Assembly (NCBI RefSeq): GCF_018326265.1
Contig: NZ_AP023360.1
Span: 2,037,501-2,101,500, forward strand
DNA length: 64,000 nt
Source of the DNA: Catellatospora sp. IY07-71
GTDB lineage: Bacteria; Actinomycetota; Actinomycetes; Mycobacteriales; Micromonosporaceae
Reading direction: 5' to 3'
Below are positions 39,438 to 50,152 of the stretch, in pieces; the first letter of the stretch is position 1; each line of letters begins with the position of its first letter. The notes beneath the pieces were generated by a model, which did not search any database, was not told the DNA's origin, and saw only the letters and a program-made list of their open reading frames with translations. Made by a program: the position numbers and the translations under genes.

Positions 39438-40364
39438 GTGACGAACGATGAGCTGCCCGCGGGATGGGCGTTTCGGGCCACGAGCCAGGCGGATGCCGAC
39501 GACCTGCTGGCGCTGGTGCACGCCAGTGACATGAGTGCGGTCGGATTCGCCGACTTCGCGCCGGAGGACGTGGCCGAGGCGCTGGCGGGGCCGCACAGCG
39601 AGGTCGCGGTGGACGCCACCGGCGCGATCGCGGGCTGGGCCTTCCTGGAGGACGGCGCGGGCGGCCCGCGCGAGTTCCTGGAGGTGTACGTGCACCCGGA
39701 GGGCGGCCGCCCGGCGATGCGGCCGCTGCTGGCCAGGATCATCGCGGCGGCGCAGCGGCGGGCGGCGGAGCGCGGCGAGGGCACCTTGCGCGCGGGCGCG
39801 GTCCCGGTCGAGCAGTACTGGATCGACTCGCTGACCGCCGTGGGCTTCACGTTCGTGAAGCAGTACGCCCGCATGCAGCTGGACCTGCCCGCGCCGGCGA
39901 TCGAGCCGGTGCCGGACGTGATGGTGCGGCCGGTGCGCGAGGACGAGCTGCCGGCGTTCTTCGCGGTGCTCGACACCGCGTTCCGGGACACGCCGGACTA
40001 CCAGCCGACCAGCTACGAGCGGTGGCGTGAGCGCTTCCTGGACGGGCACCGGGTGCGGCTGGACGAGTGGTTCGTCGCCGAGGTGGACGGCGTCCTGGCG
40101 GGCATCCTGCAGTCGTCGGAGCAGAGCGACGTGCACGGCGAGGGCTGGGTGAAGCATCTCGCGGTGCGCTCGGAGTTCCGCAAGCGCGGGGTGGGCCGGG
40201 CGCTGCTGGCCGCCGCGTTCGACCGGTACGTCGCCAACGGCCGCACCTCGGCGGGGCTGGGCGTGGACCTGGCCAACCCGACCGAGGCGATCAGGCTGTA
40301 CACGGGCGTGGGGATGCGCCCGGCGTACCGGGCGAACATCTACGAGCGGCCGGCCCTGCCCTAG
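39438..40364 (+). CDS. Tandem GNAT acetyltransferase
   Basis: The protein (308 aa) has two GNAT modules. The first (about residues 1-145) is degenerate, with an EVYVHPEGGRPAM acetyl-CoA loop; the second (about 155-308) has the standard KHLAVRSEFRKRGVGRALLAAAF pyrophosphate-binding loop and GLGVDLANPTEAIRLYTGVG. Related double-GNAT proteins include mycothiol synthase MshD, but the substrate here is not evident and MshD signature residues were not checked. GTG at 39438. Its end overlaps the convergent cyclotransferase gene by four bases. Confidence 0.82.
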   Translation: MTNDELPAGWAFRATSQADADDLLALVHASDMSAVGFADFAPEDVAEALAGPHSEVAVDATGAIAGWAFLEDGAGGPREFLEVYVHPEGGRPAMRPLLARIIAAAQRRAAERGEGTLRAGAVPVEQYWIDSLTAVGFTFVKQYARMQLDLPAPAIEPVPDVMVRPVREDELPAFFAVLDTAFRDTPDYQPTSYERWRERFLDGHRVRLDEWFVAEVDGVLAGILQSSEQSDVHGEGWVKHLAVRSEFRKRGVGRALLAAAFDRYVANGRTSAGLGVDLANPTEAIRLYTGVGMRPAYRANIYERPALP

Positions 40365-40816
40365 GGCCGCACGGTGCGGGTGGGGCGGGCGCGCAGGGCC
40401 GCGACGTAGTCGTCGGGGGCGCCCGCCTTCTCCGCCGCGTTCGCGATCTCCGACAGGTACCACGCGGTCGGCAGGCCGCCCTCGTACCCGTGGAAGACGT
40501 ACACCCAGGCCAGCGCGCTGCCGTCGAGCGTGGCGACGCGCAGGTGCAGCTTGGTGTAGGTGCCCGCGTTGGCGCCCTCGACCTCGTCGAGCGCCGCCTC
40601 GTCCCACGGGTGCACGTCGTACAGCGCGACGAAGACCCGGTCACCCGGCGATTCGACGATCGTGGTGACCGCGCCCTCCCAGCCGACCTCGTCTTCGCCC
40701 GCGAAGGTCAGCCGCCAGTCTTCGAGCCAGCCGGTCCCGACCATGGGCGAGTGCGGACAGTATGCCCGCATGCGGGCAGGGTCCAGGTTCGAGCCGTACG
40801 CTGCGTAATGACGCAC
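40361..40816 (-). CDS. Gamma-glutamylcyclotransferase-like protein
   Basis: This 151-residue GGCT-fold protein has the substrate-loop motif YGSNLDPARM (from Tyr7) and an acidic catalytic position in DEVEGANAGTY. The family converts gamma-glutamyl amino acids to 5-oxoproline or acts on related amides. In actinobacteria with mycothiol instead of glutathione the true substrate is uncertain. Synteny with the LpdA-type flavoprotein gene next door is common in actinobacteria, as I recall. Confidence 0.8.
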   Translation of the reverse strand: MRHYAAYGSNLDPARMRAYCPHSPMVGTGWLEDWRLTFAGEDEVGWEGAVTTIVESPGDRVFVALYDVHPWDEAALDEVEGANAGTYTKLHLRVATLDGSALAWVYVFHGYEGGLPTAWYLSEIANAAEKAGAPDDYVAALRARPTRTVRP

Positions 40817-40845
40817 GGCGATGACGATAGCCGCCCGGACCGCTT

Positions 40846-40935
40846 GCTGAGAATACGCCCGTGCGTGTCGGACCGTTCGGTGTCTTTCTCAGCACGCAGC
40901 GTGAGCGTGATCGCGCTCGCATCCGACGCTGCGTG
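40846..40935. promoter_or_regulatory. Nested inverted repeats upstream of lpdA
   Basis: Arms GCTGAGAA (40846) and TTCTCAGC (40886) enclose one region. The second pair, CACGCAGCGT (40893-40902) and ACGCTGCGTG (40926-40935), encloses GAGCG/CGCTC. Together they fill most of the 146-bp divergent gap and could be operators or an RNA structure in the lpdA leader. Confidence 0.5.
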
Positions 40936-40962
40936 ACTTGCCGCGTAGGGAAGAATGACACC

Positions 40963-42366
40963 GTGAGCCGGATTGTGATCATCGGTGGCGGACCCGCCGG
41001 ATACGAGGCGGCGCTGGTCGCCGCGCAGCTCGACGCGGACGTCACGGTCGTCGAGGCGGACGGCGCCGGCGGCGCCTGCGTGCTGCACGACTGCGTCCCG
41101 TCCAAGACCTTCATCGCCAGCTCGGACGTGGTGACGAACTACCGCGACACCGAGGAGTTCGGGATCCACTCCGACGGCCTGGAAGCCATCACGGTGGACG
41201 GCCCCGCCGTGCACAGCCGGGTGAAGCGGCTGGCCCTGGCCCAGTCGGGAGACATCCACGCCAAGCTGGTCAAAGCCGGGGTGACCCTGGTCAAGGGCAC
41301 GGCGCGGCTGGGCGAGGACACCCTGGGCCACACCCACCGGGTGCGCGTGCGGCCCGACGAGGGCGACGGCGAGTACGCGATCGACGCGGGCACGGTGCTG
41401 ATCGCGACCGGCGCCACGCCGCGGCGGCTGCCCACCGCGGTCCCCGACGGCGAGCGCATCCTGACCTGGCGCCAGGTGTACGACCTGCCGAAACTGCCCG
41501 AGCACCTGATCGTGATCGGCTCCGGCGTCACCGGCGCCGAGTTCGCCTCGGCATACCTGGCGATGGGCATCCCGGTGACCTTGGTCTCGTCCCGGGACCG
41601 GGTCATGCCGCACGAGGACGCCGACGCCGCGATGGCGATCGAGCGGGTGTTCCGGGCCCGCGGCATGACCATCCTGAACAACTCCCGCGCCGACGCGGTC
41701 AAGCGGATCGGCGACGGCGTCGAGGTCACCCTCGCCGACGGCAGGGTCGTCACCGGCTCGCACGCGCTGATGGCGGTCGGCTCCATCCCGAACACCGCCG
41801 ACCTCGGCCTCACCGAGTACGGCGTGGCGGTCGGCCCCGGCGGTTACGTCACCGTGGACCGCGTCTCGCGTACCAACGTGCCGGGCATCTACGCCGCGGG
41901 CGACTGCACCGGCGTGCTGCCGCTGGCCAGCGTCGCGGCGATGCAGGGCCGGATCGCGATGTGGCACGCGCTGGGCGAGGCGGTGGCGCCGCTGCGGCTG
42001 CGCACCGTCGCCGCGAACGTGTTCACCGACCCCGAGCTGGCCACGGTCGGCGTGTCCCAGGCCGACGTGGACAGCGGAAAGGTCCCCGCGCGCCAGGTGA
42101 TGCTGCCGCTGGCCGGCAACGCGCGCGCCAAGATGGCCGGGCTGGACGACGGCTTCGTGAAGCTGTTCTGCCGCCCCGCCAGCGGCATCGTGGTCGGCGG
42201 CGTGGTCGTCGCGCCGCGCGCCAGCGAGCTGATCATGCCGATCACCATGGCGGTCGAGAACCACATGACGGTGAACCAGCTCGCCCACACCATCACCATC
42301 TACCCGTCGCTGACCGGCAGCCTCGCCGAGGCCGCCCGCCAGCTGATGCAGCACGAGCTGGAGTAG
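40963..42366 (+). CDS. lpdA: NAD(P)H-quinone dehydrogenase of the LpdA type
   Basis: This FAD disulfide-reductase-fold protein (467 aa) resembles mycobacterial LpdA, which reduces quinones with NAD(P)H. The FAD fingerprint is IIGGGPAGYEAA and the NAD(P)H fingerprint is VIGSGVTGAEFA. The active-site segment is GGACVLHDCVPSK with Cys39 and Cys44, so a CX4C pair is complete here, whereas in the mycobacterial protein I recall only the second Cys. The C-terminus reads TITIYPSLTGSLAEA, without the His-Pro-Thr of true lipoamide dehydrogenases. GTG at 40963 follows nested inverted repeats. Confidence 0.88.
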   Translation: MSRIVIIGGGPAGYEAALVAAQLDADVTVVEADGAGGACVLHDCVPSKTFIASSDVVTNYRDTEEFGIHSDGLEAITVDGPAVHSRVKRLALAQSGDIHAKLVKAGVTLVKGTARLGEDTLGHTHRVRVRPDEGDGEYAIDAGTVLIATGATPRRLPTAVPDGERILTWRQVYDLPKLPEHLIVIGSGVTGAEFASAYLAMGIPVTLVSSRDRVMPHEDADAAMAIERVFRARGMTILNNSRADAVKRIGDGVEVTLADGRVVTGSHALMAVGSIPNTADLGLTEYGVAVGPGGYVTVDRVSRTNVPGIYAAGDCTGVLPLASVAAMQGRIAMWHALGEAVAPLRLRTVAANVFTDPELATVGVSQADVDSGKVPARQVMLPLAGNARAKMAGLDDGFVKLFCRPASGIVVGGVVVAPRASELIMPITMAVENHMTVNQLAHTITIYPSLTGSLAEAARQLMQHELE

Positions 42367-42460
42367 CCGCGCGCCGGACGCCCGTCTCTCCACATGGGAC
42401 GAGCGTCCCACATCTCACATCGTTTACGCGATCGCAACGCTTTACGCGTAGCGTCGGGAC

Positions 42461-44056
42461 ATGGCGGACCTTTTCGAGGACTACCCGCTCGGTCCCGGCT
42501 GGGACGAGATGTTCGGCACGCCCGACCAGCCCCGGTCCACCTACGAGGCGCTGCACGCGACGCTGCGCCCGCTGGCCGGCGGCGAGCTGCGGGTCCGGGC
42601 CGAGGTGCTGGCCAGAGCCTTCCTCGACCAGGGCATCACCTTCGCGCTCAAGGGTGTGGAGCGGCCGTTCCCGCTGGACATCGTGCCCCGCATCATCGCC
42701 GCCGAGCAGTGGCGGCACGTCGAGGCCGGGGTCGGGCAGCGGGTACGCGCGCTGGAGGCGTTCCTGGCCGACGTCTACGGCGAGGGCGCGGTGCTGGCCG
42801 ACGGGATCGTGCCCCGGCGGCTCATCGTGACCAGCGCCCACTTCCACCGCGAGGCGGCCGGCATCGTGCCGCCGAACGGCGTGCGCGTGCACGTCGCCGG
42901 AGTGGACCTGATCCGCGACGAGGCGGGCGAGTTCCGGGTGCTGGAGGACAACGTGCGCACCCCGTCCGGGGTGAGCTACGTGATGGAGAACCGGCGCGCC
43001 ATGGCCCACGCGCTGCCCGAGGCGTTCACCGCCACCCGCGTCCGCCCCGTCGAGTCGTACCCCGGCATGCTGCTGCAGGCCCTGCGGGCCGCGGCTCCGG
43101 CCGGGGTGGACGATCCCACCGTCGTGGTGCTGACGCCCGGCGTGCACAACTCCGCCTACTTCGAGCACGCGCTGCTGGCCCGGGAGATGGGCGTGGAGCT
43201 GGTCGAGGGGCGCGACCTGGTGTGCGCGGGCAACGAGGTGGCCATGCGCACCACCGCCGGGGAGCAGCGGGTCGACGTCATCTACCGGCGCATCGACGAC
43301 GAGTTCCTCGATCCGGTGCACTTCCGGGCCGACTCGATGCTCGGCTGCGCGGGCCTGCTCAACGCCGCCCGCGCGGGCAACGTCACCATCGCCAACGCGG
43401 TCGGCAACGGCGTCGCCGACGACAAGCTGCTCTACACGTACGTGCCCGACCTGATCCGTTACTACCTGGGCGAGGAGCCGATCCTGCCCAACGTGGAGAC
43501 CTACCGCCTCGACGACCCCGACGTGCGCACCCACGTGCTGGGCCGCCTGGACGAGCTGGTGCTCAAGCCGGTGGACGGGTCCGGCGGGGCGGGCATCGTC
43601 ATCGGCTCGCAGGCCACCGACGAGCAGCTGGAGCACGTACGCCAGCGCATCGTGCTCGACCCGCGCGGCTGGATCGCCCAGCGCGAGGTGAAGCTGTCCA
43701 TGGTGCCCACCCTGATCGAGGACCGGCTCCGGCCCCGGCACGTCGACCTGCGGCCGTTCGCGGTCAACGACGGCAGCCAGGTGCGCGTGCTGCCCGGCGG
43801 GCTCACCCGCGTCGCGCTGCCGGAGGGCGCCCTGGTCGTCAACTCCAGCCAGGGCGGCGGCTCCAAGGACACCTGGGTGCTCACCGAACCCGGCGCACCC
43901 GCCGAGGACTGGTATGACCCCGCCGCCTGGGACGGGCCCGACGGGGTCGCCGTGATCCCGTCGCCGCGCCGCCCCGACCCCGGTCCCGGCCAGTCCGGCA
44001 ACCAGCAGCAGCAACAGCAGCAGCAGGCGCGAGCAGACGGGAGGACGGCATGCTGA
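42461..44056 (+). CDS. Circularly permuted ATP-grasp protein
   Basis: This 531-residue protein belongs to the circularly permuted ATP-grasp type 2 family (DUF404/407), predicted amide or peptide ligases. Typical blocks are VLEDNVRTPSGVSYVMENR, ADDKLLYTYVPDLIRYYL, LVLKPVDGSGGAGIVIG (nucleotide loop) and LPGGLTRVA. The last 60 residues are Pro-rich and include eight Gln in a row from a CAG/CAA run near 44004-44027, which is probably just a flexible tail. It is the first gene of a three-gene cassette with the alpha-E and transglutaminase genes, overlapping the next by seven bases. Confidence 0.9.
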   Translation: MADLFEDYPLGPGWDEMFGTPDQPRSTYEALHATLRPLAGGELRVRAEVLARAFLDQGITFALKGVERPFPLDIVPRIIAAEQWRHVEAGVGQRVRALEAFLADVYGEGAVLADGIVPRRLIVTSAHFHREAAGIVPPNGVRVHVAGVDLIRDEAGEFRVLEDNVRTPSGVSYVMENRRAMAHALPEAFTATRVRPVESYPGMLLQALRAAAPAGVDDPTVVVLTPGVHNSAYFEHALLAREMGVELVEGRDLVCAGNEVAMRTTAGEQRVDVIYRRIDDEFLDPVHFRADSMLGCAGLLNAARAGNVTIANAVGNGVADDKLLYTYVPDLIRYYLGEEPILPNVETYRLDDPDVRTHVLGRLDELVLKPVDGSGGAGIVIGSQATDEQLEHVRQRIVLDPRGWIAQREVKLSMVPTLIEDRLRPRHVDLRPFAVNDGSQVRVLPGGLTRVALPEGALVVNSSQGGGSKDTWVLTEPGAPAEDWYDPAAWDGPDGVAVIPSPRRPDPGPGQSGNQQQQQQQQARADGRTAC

Positions 44057-45003
44057 GCCGCATCGCCGAGTCGCTCTACTGGATCGGCCGCTACGTCGAG
44101 CGCGCCGAGGACACCGCACGCATCCTCGACGTACACCTGCACCGGATGCTGCAGGACCCGTGGACCGACGAGGAGCAGGCGTGCCGCTCCCTGCTCGGCG
44201 TCATGGGCCTGCCCGTGGCCGAGGAGGGCGCCAGCCTGCCCGGCGTCGTCGAACGGCTCGGCCTCGACCTGACCAGCACCAGCTCGGTGCTGGGCGCGCT
44301 GGCCGCCGCCCGGGAGAACGCCCGGGGCGCCCGGGAGACCGTCAGCGCCGAGATGTGGGAATGCCTCAACACCACCTGGCTCGGCCTGGCCGGGTCGCGC
44401 CGCCGCATCGAGGAGGGCGGCGTGCACCGCTTCTTCACCTGGGTGCGCGAGCGCTGCTCGGTGCTGGCCGGGCTCGCCGACGCCACCATGAGCCGCGACG
44501 AGGGCTGGCTGTTCCTGGTGCTCGGCCGCAGCGTGGAACGGGTCGACATGACCGCCCGGCTGCTGTCCACGCACACCCGAGCCGGGGGCAGCATCCCGAG
44601 CTGGCTCACCCTGCTGCGCTCGTGCGGGGCCTGGGAGACCTACCTGCGCACCTACCGCGGCTCGCTCAGCGACCGGCACGCCGCCGAATTCCTGCTGCTC
44701 GACCGGCTCTTCCCGCGGTCCATCCTGGCCGCGCTGGTCACCGCCGAATCGTGCCTGGCCGAGCTGGAGCCCGCGGCGGGCACGGGGCGCGCCGGGCGGG
44801 TCGGTGTCGGCACCGACGCGCAGCGCATCCTCGGCCGCGCCCGCACCGACCTGGCGTACCGCTCCTCGGACGAGCTGCTCGCCGACCTCGGCCCGGTGCT
44901 GTCCGGCCTGGAACGCACCTGCTCCCAGGTCAACGACGCGGTCTCGGCCCGCTACTTCCGCCAGACCGCCGCCGTCCACTGGCAGGCCGGAGCCGTCGCA
45001 TGA
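44050..45003 (+). CDS. Alpha-E domain protein
   Basis: This 317-residue, all-helical alpha-E (DUF403) protein has the family start MLSRIAESLYWIGRYVERAEDTAR and the later WLTLLRSCGAWETYLRTYRG, with RVDMTARLL repeated in a helical context. It always travels with the ATP-grasp gene, as here, and may be fused to it in other bacteria, so the two probably form a complex. The function is unproven. The 3' end is ten bases from the transglutaminase gene, which has its own AAGGAGGAG site. Confidence 0.9.
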   Translation: MLSRIAESLYWIGRYVERAEDTARILDVHLHRMLQDPWTDEEQACRSLLGVMGLPVAEEGASLPGVVERLGLDLTSTSSVLGALAAARENARGARETVSAEMWECLNTTWLGLAGSRRRIEEGGVHRFFTWVRERCSVLAGLADATMSRDEGWLFLVLGRSVERVDMTARLLSTHTRAGGSIPSWLTLLRSCGAWETYLRTYRGSLSDRHAAEFLLLDRLFPRSILAALVTAESCLAELEPAAGTGRAGRVGVGTDAQRILGRARTDLAYRSSDELLADLGPVLSGLERTCSQVNDAVSARYFRQTAAVHWQAGAVA

Positions 45004-45013
45004 AGGAGGAGTC

Positions 45014-45874
45014 ATGAGCGTCGCGGGGCCGGGATGGCGGGTGCAGATCCGGCACAGGACGGGGTTTCAGTACGGCGGGCCGGTGGCGTCGTCGTACAAC
45101 GAGGCGCGGATGTCGCCGAGTGCGGAGCCGCGGCAGACGGTGCTCGACGACCGGATCACCGTGTGGCCGGCCGCTCGCACCCACCGCTACACCGACTACT
45201 GGGGCACCGCGGTGACCTCGTTCGACGTGCAGGTGCCGCACGAGGTGCTGGAGGTGGTCGCCGACAGCACGGTGGAGACCTCCGGGCCCGCCGCGCTGGG
45301 CGCCGACGGGCCGGGCTGGGCGGAGCTGACCGAACCGGCCGTGGTCGACCGCTGGCAGGAGCTGCTGCTGCCGACGCCGCGTACGGCGCTGGACGAGGAG
45401 CTGGGCGGGCTGGCGGCGGCGCTGCGGGCGGAGCACGCCCGGCCGGACGAGGCGGCGCTGGCCGTGTTCGAGCTGGTGCGGCGGGAGGTGTCGTACACGC
45501 CCGGGGCGACCGGGGTGCTCACCGGCGTGGTGCAGGTGTGGCGGCAGAAGCAGGGCGTCTGCCAGGACCTGTCGCACCTGTCGGTGGCGTTGCTGCGGGC
45601 CATGGGCGTGCCCGCCCGGTACGTCTCCGGTTACCTGCACCCGACCCCGAACGCGCCGCTCGGCAAGCCGGTGACGGGCGAGAGCCACGCCTGGGTGGAG
45701 TGGTGGGCGGGGGACTGGCGCGCGTACGACCCGACGAACGGCGTACCCGTCGGAGAACGGCACGTGGTCGTCGGCCGCGGCCGCGACTACGGCGACGTGC
45801 CCCCGCTGAAGGGCGTCTACGCGGGCCCGTCCAACACCGGCCAATCTGTGGAGGTCACTCTCACGCGGATCCGG

Positions 45875-45877
<3 letters not shown>
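45014..45877 (+). CDS. Transglutaminase-like cysteine protease/ligase
   Basis: This 287-residue protein has an N-terminal beta domain (bacterial transglutaminase-like N region, RHRTGFQYGGPV) and a papain-like core with the triad Cys in QGVCQDLSHL, His in ESHAWVEWW and Asp in AYDPTNG. Together with the ATP-grasp and alpha-E proteins it has been predicted to make or cleave an isopeptide or small peptide. ATG at 45014 has AAGGAGGAG directly upstream. The stop codon lies inside an AT-rich hairpin. Confidence 0.9.
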
Positions 45878-47468
<1,591 letters not shown>

Positions 47469-47477
47469 GCGGCCCTA

Positions 47478-47552
47478 GATCACTCGACTTGCCTGGCACA
47501 TGGGCGAATGCGCGTTCAAGATACGCCCAGGTGCCAGGCAAGTCGGATGATC
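47478..47552. repeat. Palindromic repeat class D, copy 1
   Basis: This 75-bp element runs from GATC to GATC with arms GACTTGCCTGGCAC and GTGCCAGGCAAGTC, plus GGGCG/CGCCC further in. It lies between convergent guaB1 and accA. A second copy of equal length is at 62493-62567. Confidence 0.88.
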
Positions 47553-47559
47553 GAGCGGG

Positions 47560-49311
47560 TTACTTGATCTCGCAGAGGGTGGTGCCGGATTGGACGACCT
47601 CGCCGACCGAGGCGGTGAGGCCGGTGATGACGCCGGACTTGTGGGCGGTGAGGGGCTGCTCCATCTTCATGGCCTCCAGGACCACGACGGTGTCGCCCTC
47701 GGCCACGGTGTCGCCGTCGGCGACCGCGAGCTTGACGATGGTGCCCTGCATGGGGGCGGTGAGCGCGTCCCCGCCCGCGGCGACGCCCGCGCCCCGCTTC
47801 CCGCCGGCCCGCTTGGCGGGACGGCCGGATGCGGCGGCTGCCGTACCCCCGCCGAAGGATGCCGGGAGGGAGACCTCCAGGCGCTTGCCGCCGACCTCGA
47901 CGACGACGGTCTGGCGCTCGCCCGCCTCCGCGTCGGCGGCGGCACCGGCGCCGAAGGGCGGCACGGTGTTGTCCCACTCGGTCTCGATCCACCGGGTGTG
48001 CACGGTGAACTCGACGAACGCGGGGTCGCGCACGATGGCGCGGTGGAACGGCAGCGCGGTGGCCATGCCCTCGACGACCATCTCGTCCAGGGCGCGGCGG
48101 GCGCGCTCCAGGGCCTCGGTGCGCGTCTCGCCGGTGACGATCACCTTGGCGAGCAGCGAGTCGAAGTTGCCGCTGATGACGCTGCCGGTGTCGAAGCCGG
48201 TGTCGACGCGTACCCCCGGGCCGGAGGGGAGGTGCATCTTCGTGATGACACCGGGCGCGGGGAGGAAGTTGCGGCCGGGGTCCTCGCCGTTGATGCGGAA
48301 CTCGATCGAGTGGCCGCGCGGGGCCGGGTCCTGCTCGAAGCGCAGCTTGTCGCCCGCGGCGATGCGGAACTGCTCGCGGACCAGGTCGATGCCGGAGGTC
48401 TCCTCGGTGACCGGGTGCTCGACCTGGAGCCGGGTGTTGACCTCCAGGAAGGAGATGGTGCCGTCCACGCCGACCAGGTATTCGACGGTGCCCGCGCCGT
48501 GGTAGCCGGCCTCGCGGCAGATCGCCTTGGCGGAGTCGTGGATGGCGGCGCGCTGGGTGTCGGTGAGGAACGGCGCGGGGGCCTCCTCGACCAGCTTCTG
48601 GTGGCGGCGCTGCAGCGAGCAGTCGCGGGTGCCGACGACGATGACGTTGCCGTGCTGGTCGGCGAGCACCTGTGCCTCGACGTGGCGGGGCTTGTCCAGG
48701 TAGCGCTCGACGAAGCACTCGCCCCGGCCGAACGCGGCGACCGCCTCGCGGGTGGCCGAGTCGAACAGGTCGGGGATCTCTTCGAGGGTGCGGGCGACCT
48801 TGAGGCCGCGGCCGCCGCCGCCGAACGCCGCCTTGATGGCGACGGGCAGGCCGTTCTCCCGGGCGAAGGCGACGATCTCGTCGGCGTTCTTCACCGGGTC
48901 GGGCGTGCCGGGCACCAGCGGGGCGCCGGCGCGCTGCGCGATGTGGCGGGCGGTGACCTTGTCGCCGAGGTCGCGGATGGCCTGCGGGGAGGGGCCGATC
49001 CAGGTGAGCCCGGCGTCGAGCACGGCCTGGGCGAAGTCGGCGTTCTCGGAGAGGAAGCCGTAGCCGGGGTGTACGGCGTCGGCGCCGGAGCGCTGCGCGA
49101 CCTCGATCAGCTTGTCGATGCGCAGGTAGGTGTCGGCGCTGGTCTCGCCGCCCAGCGCGTACGCCTCGTCGGCGATGGTTACGTGCAGGGCGTCGCGGTC
49201 GCCGTCGGCGTATACGGCGACGCTGGCCAGGCCCGCGTCACGGCAGGCGCGCGCGACGCGTACGGCGATCTCGCCTCGGTTCGCGATCAACACTTTGGAC
49301 AGCATCGTCAT
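47560..49311 (-). CDS. accA: Acyl-CoA carboxylase alpha subunit (biotin carboxylase plus biotin carrier)
   Basis: This 583-residue biotin-dependent carboxylase alpha chain activates bicarbonate and carries carboxybiotin. The biotin carboxylase half starts [18 protein letters not shown], has the ATP loop GGGGRGLK and the dimer/catalytic block [18 protein letters not shown]. The C-terminal carrier domain has the biotinylated Lys in [16 protein letters not shown] precedes three closely spaced in-frame ATGs; 49311 has the best spacing. TAGACT (49341-49346) is a plausible -10, and the palindrome at 49363-49376 lies just upstream. The partner beta chain is pccB at 58950, with epsilon at 57701 and biotin ligase at 61652. 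Confidence 0.92.
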   Translation of the reverse strand: MTMLSKVLIANRGEIAVRVARACRDAGLASVAVYADGDRDALHVTIADEAYALGGETSADTYLRIDKLIEVAQRSGADAVHPGYGFLSENADFAQAVLDAGLTWIGPSPQAIRDLGDKVTARHIAQRAGAPLVPGTPDPVKNADEIVAFARENGLPVAIKAAFGGGGRGLKVARTLEEIPDLFDSATREAVAAFGRGECFVERYLDKPRHVEAQVLADQHGNVIVVGTRDCSLQRRHQKLVEEAPAPFLTDTQRAAIHDSAKAICREAGYHGAGTVEYLVGVDGTISFLEVNTRLQVEHPVTEETSGIDLVREQFRIAAGDKLRFEQDPAPRGHSIEFRINGEDPGRNFLPAPGVITKMHLPSGPGVRVDTGFDTGSVISGNFDSLLAKVIVTGETRTEALERARRALDEMVVEGMATALPFHRAIVRDPAFVEFTVHTRWIETEWDNTVPPFGAGAAADAEAGERQTVVVEVGGKRLEVSLPASFGGGTAAAASGRPAKRAGGKRGAGVAAGGDALTAPMQGTIVKLAVADGDTVAEGDTVVVLEAMKMEQPLTAHKSGVITGLTASVGEVVQSGTTLCEIK

Positions 49312-49362
49312 CATCGTCCTCCCCGAACGGGCCTGCGCGGAGTCTATCGGTGGAGTTGATCA

Positions 49363-49376
49363 TTAACGAGCGCTCA
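49363..49376. promoter_or_regulatory. Operator-like sequence upstream of accA
   Basis: TTAACGAGCGCTCA differs from the perfect TGAACGNNCGTTCA motif at two positions. It sits upstream of the accA -10-like TAGACT, at the -35 position. Confidence 0.45.
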
Positions 49377-49397
49377 GGAGTGATGTGACCTGTGTCA

Positions 49398-49411
49398 TGA
49401 ACGCTCGTTCA
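49398..49411. promoter_or_regulatory. Palindromic operator candidate in the accA/padR divergent region
   Basis: TGAACGCTCGTTCA is a perfect palindrome 61 bases before the padR start and 87 bases before the accA start. It matches the motif at the mutase start in all ten fixed positions. Confidence 0.6.
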
Positions 49412-49471
49412 GATCACTCGCGGCAGGCCCCGTATACCCGTGATCGCCGACTCGGCCGCACACTCTTAACC

Positions 49472-50086
49472 GTGTCGACGACCCGGATGATGATCCTCGG
49501 TGTGGTGCGCATGTTGCAGCCGGTGCACGGCTACGACGTGCGCCGGGAGCTGCTCAGCTGGCACGCGGACAAGTGGGCCAACGTGCAGCCGGGCTCGGTG
49601 TACCACGCGCTGAAGAAGCTCGCCGACGAGGGCGCGCTGCGGGAGGTCGGCAGCGAGCAGGTGGGCGGCCGCCCGGCGCGGACCCGGTACGAGATGACCG
49701 ACAAGGGCGCCGACCAGTTCCGCGACCTGCTCACGGCGGCGCTCTGGGAGCAGCACGCGGTGGAGGACCCGTTCCTGGCCGGGTTCTCGCTCATGACCGA
49801 GCTGCCCCGGGAGGAGGTCGCGGCGGCGCTGCGGCACCGGGCACGCCAGCTGCGCACCGAGAACGAGGGCGCGCGGGCCGCGATCGAGTCGGGCTGGGCG
49901 GTGCCGGACAACAAGCCGACCCACGTGCGCTGGATGCTGGAGCTGGGCATCGCCCGCAACGAGGGCGAGATCGCCTGGTGCGAGCGGGTGGCGGAGCAGA
50001 TCGAGGCGGGTGTGCCGTACTTCTCCGAGGCGCTGCTGGCCCGCTGGCGCGAGGGGCAGACCGCGGCGGGGTCCGCAACCGATTAA
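49472..50086 (+). CDS. PadR-family transcriptional regulator
   Basis: This is a winged-helix repressor of the PadR group (204 aa from the GTG at 49472). The family block MILGVVRMLQPVHGYDVRREL, the wing residues GSVYHALKKLADEGAL and RPARTRYEMTDKGADQF are standard. The C-terminal half is the helical dimerisation domain. Immediately downstream lie an ABC exporter and an MFS gene, a usual PadR arrangement for drug-inducible efflux, so it probably controls them and itself. Its own operator, commonly an ATGT..ACAT-type palindrome, is not evident to me. Confidence 0.9.
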   Translation: MSTTRMMILGVVRMLQPVHGYDVRRELLSWHADKWANVQPGSVYHALKKLADEGALREVGSEQVGGRPARTRYEMTDKGADQFRDLLTAALWEQHAVEDPFLAGFSLMTELPREEVAAALRHRARQLRTENEGARAAIESGWAVPDNKPTHVRWMLELGIARNEGEIAWCERVAEQIEAGVPYFSEALLARWREGQTAAGSATD

Positions 50087-50152
50087 TCAAACTTGACTAC
50101 CGTCGGACCCCGGTCCTACGCTCCTGTCGATTCCCCCGACTTTGGAGCGCAA

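Noticed and set aside
43995-44030. CAG/CAA run as a regulatory or phase-variable repeat
   Set aside because: It is short, imperfect and in frame at a disordered C-terminus; slippage would only lengthen a Gln run or disturb the last residues.
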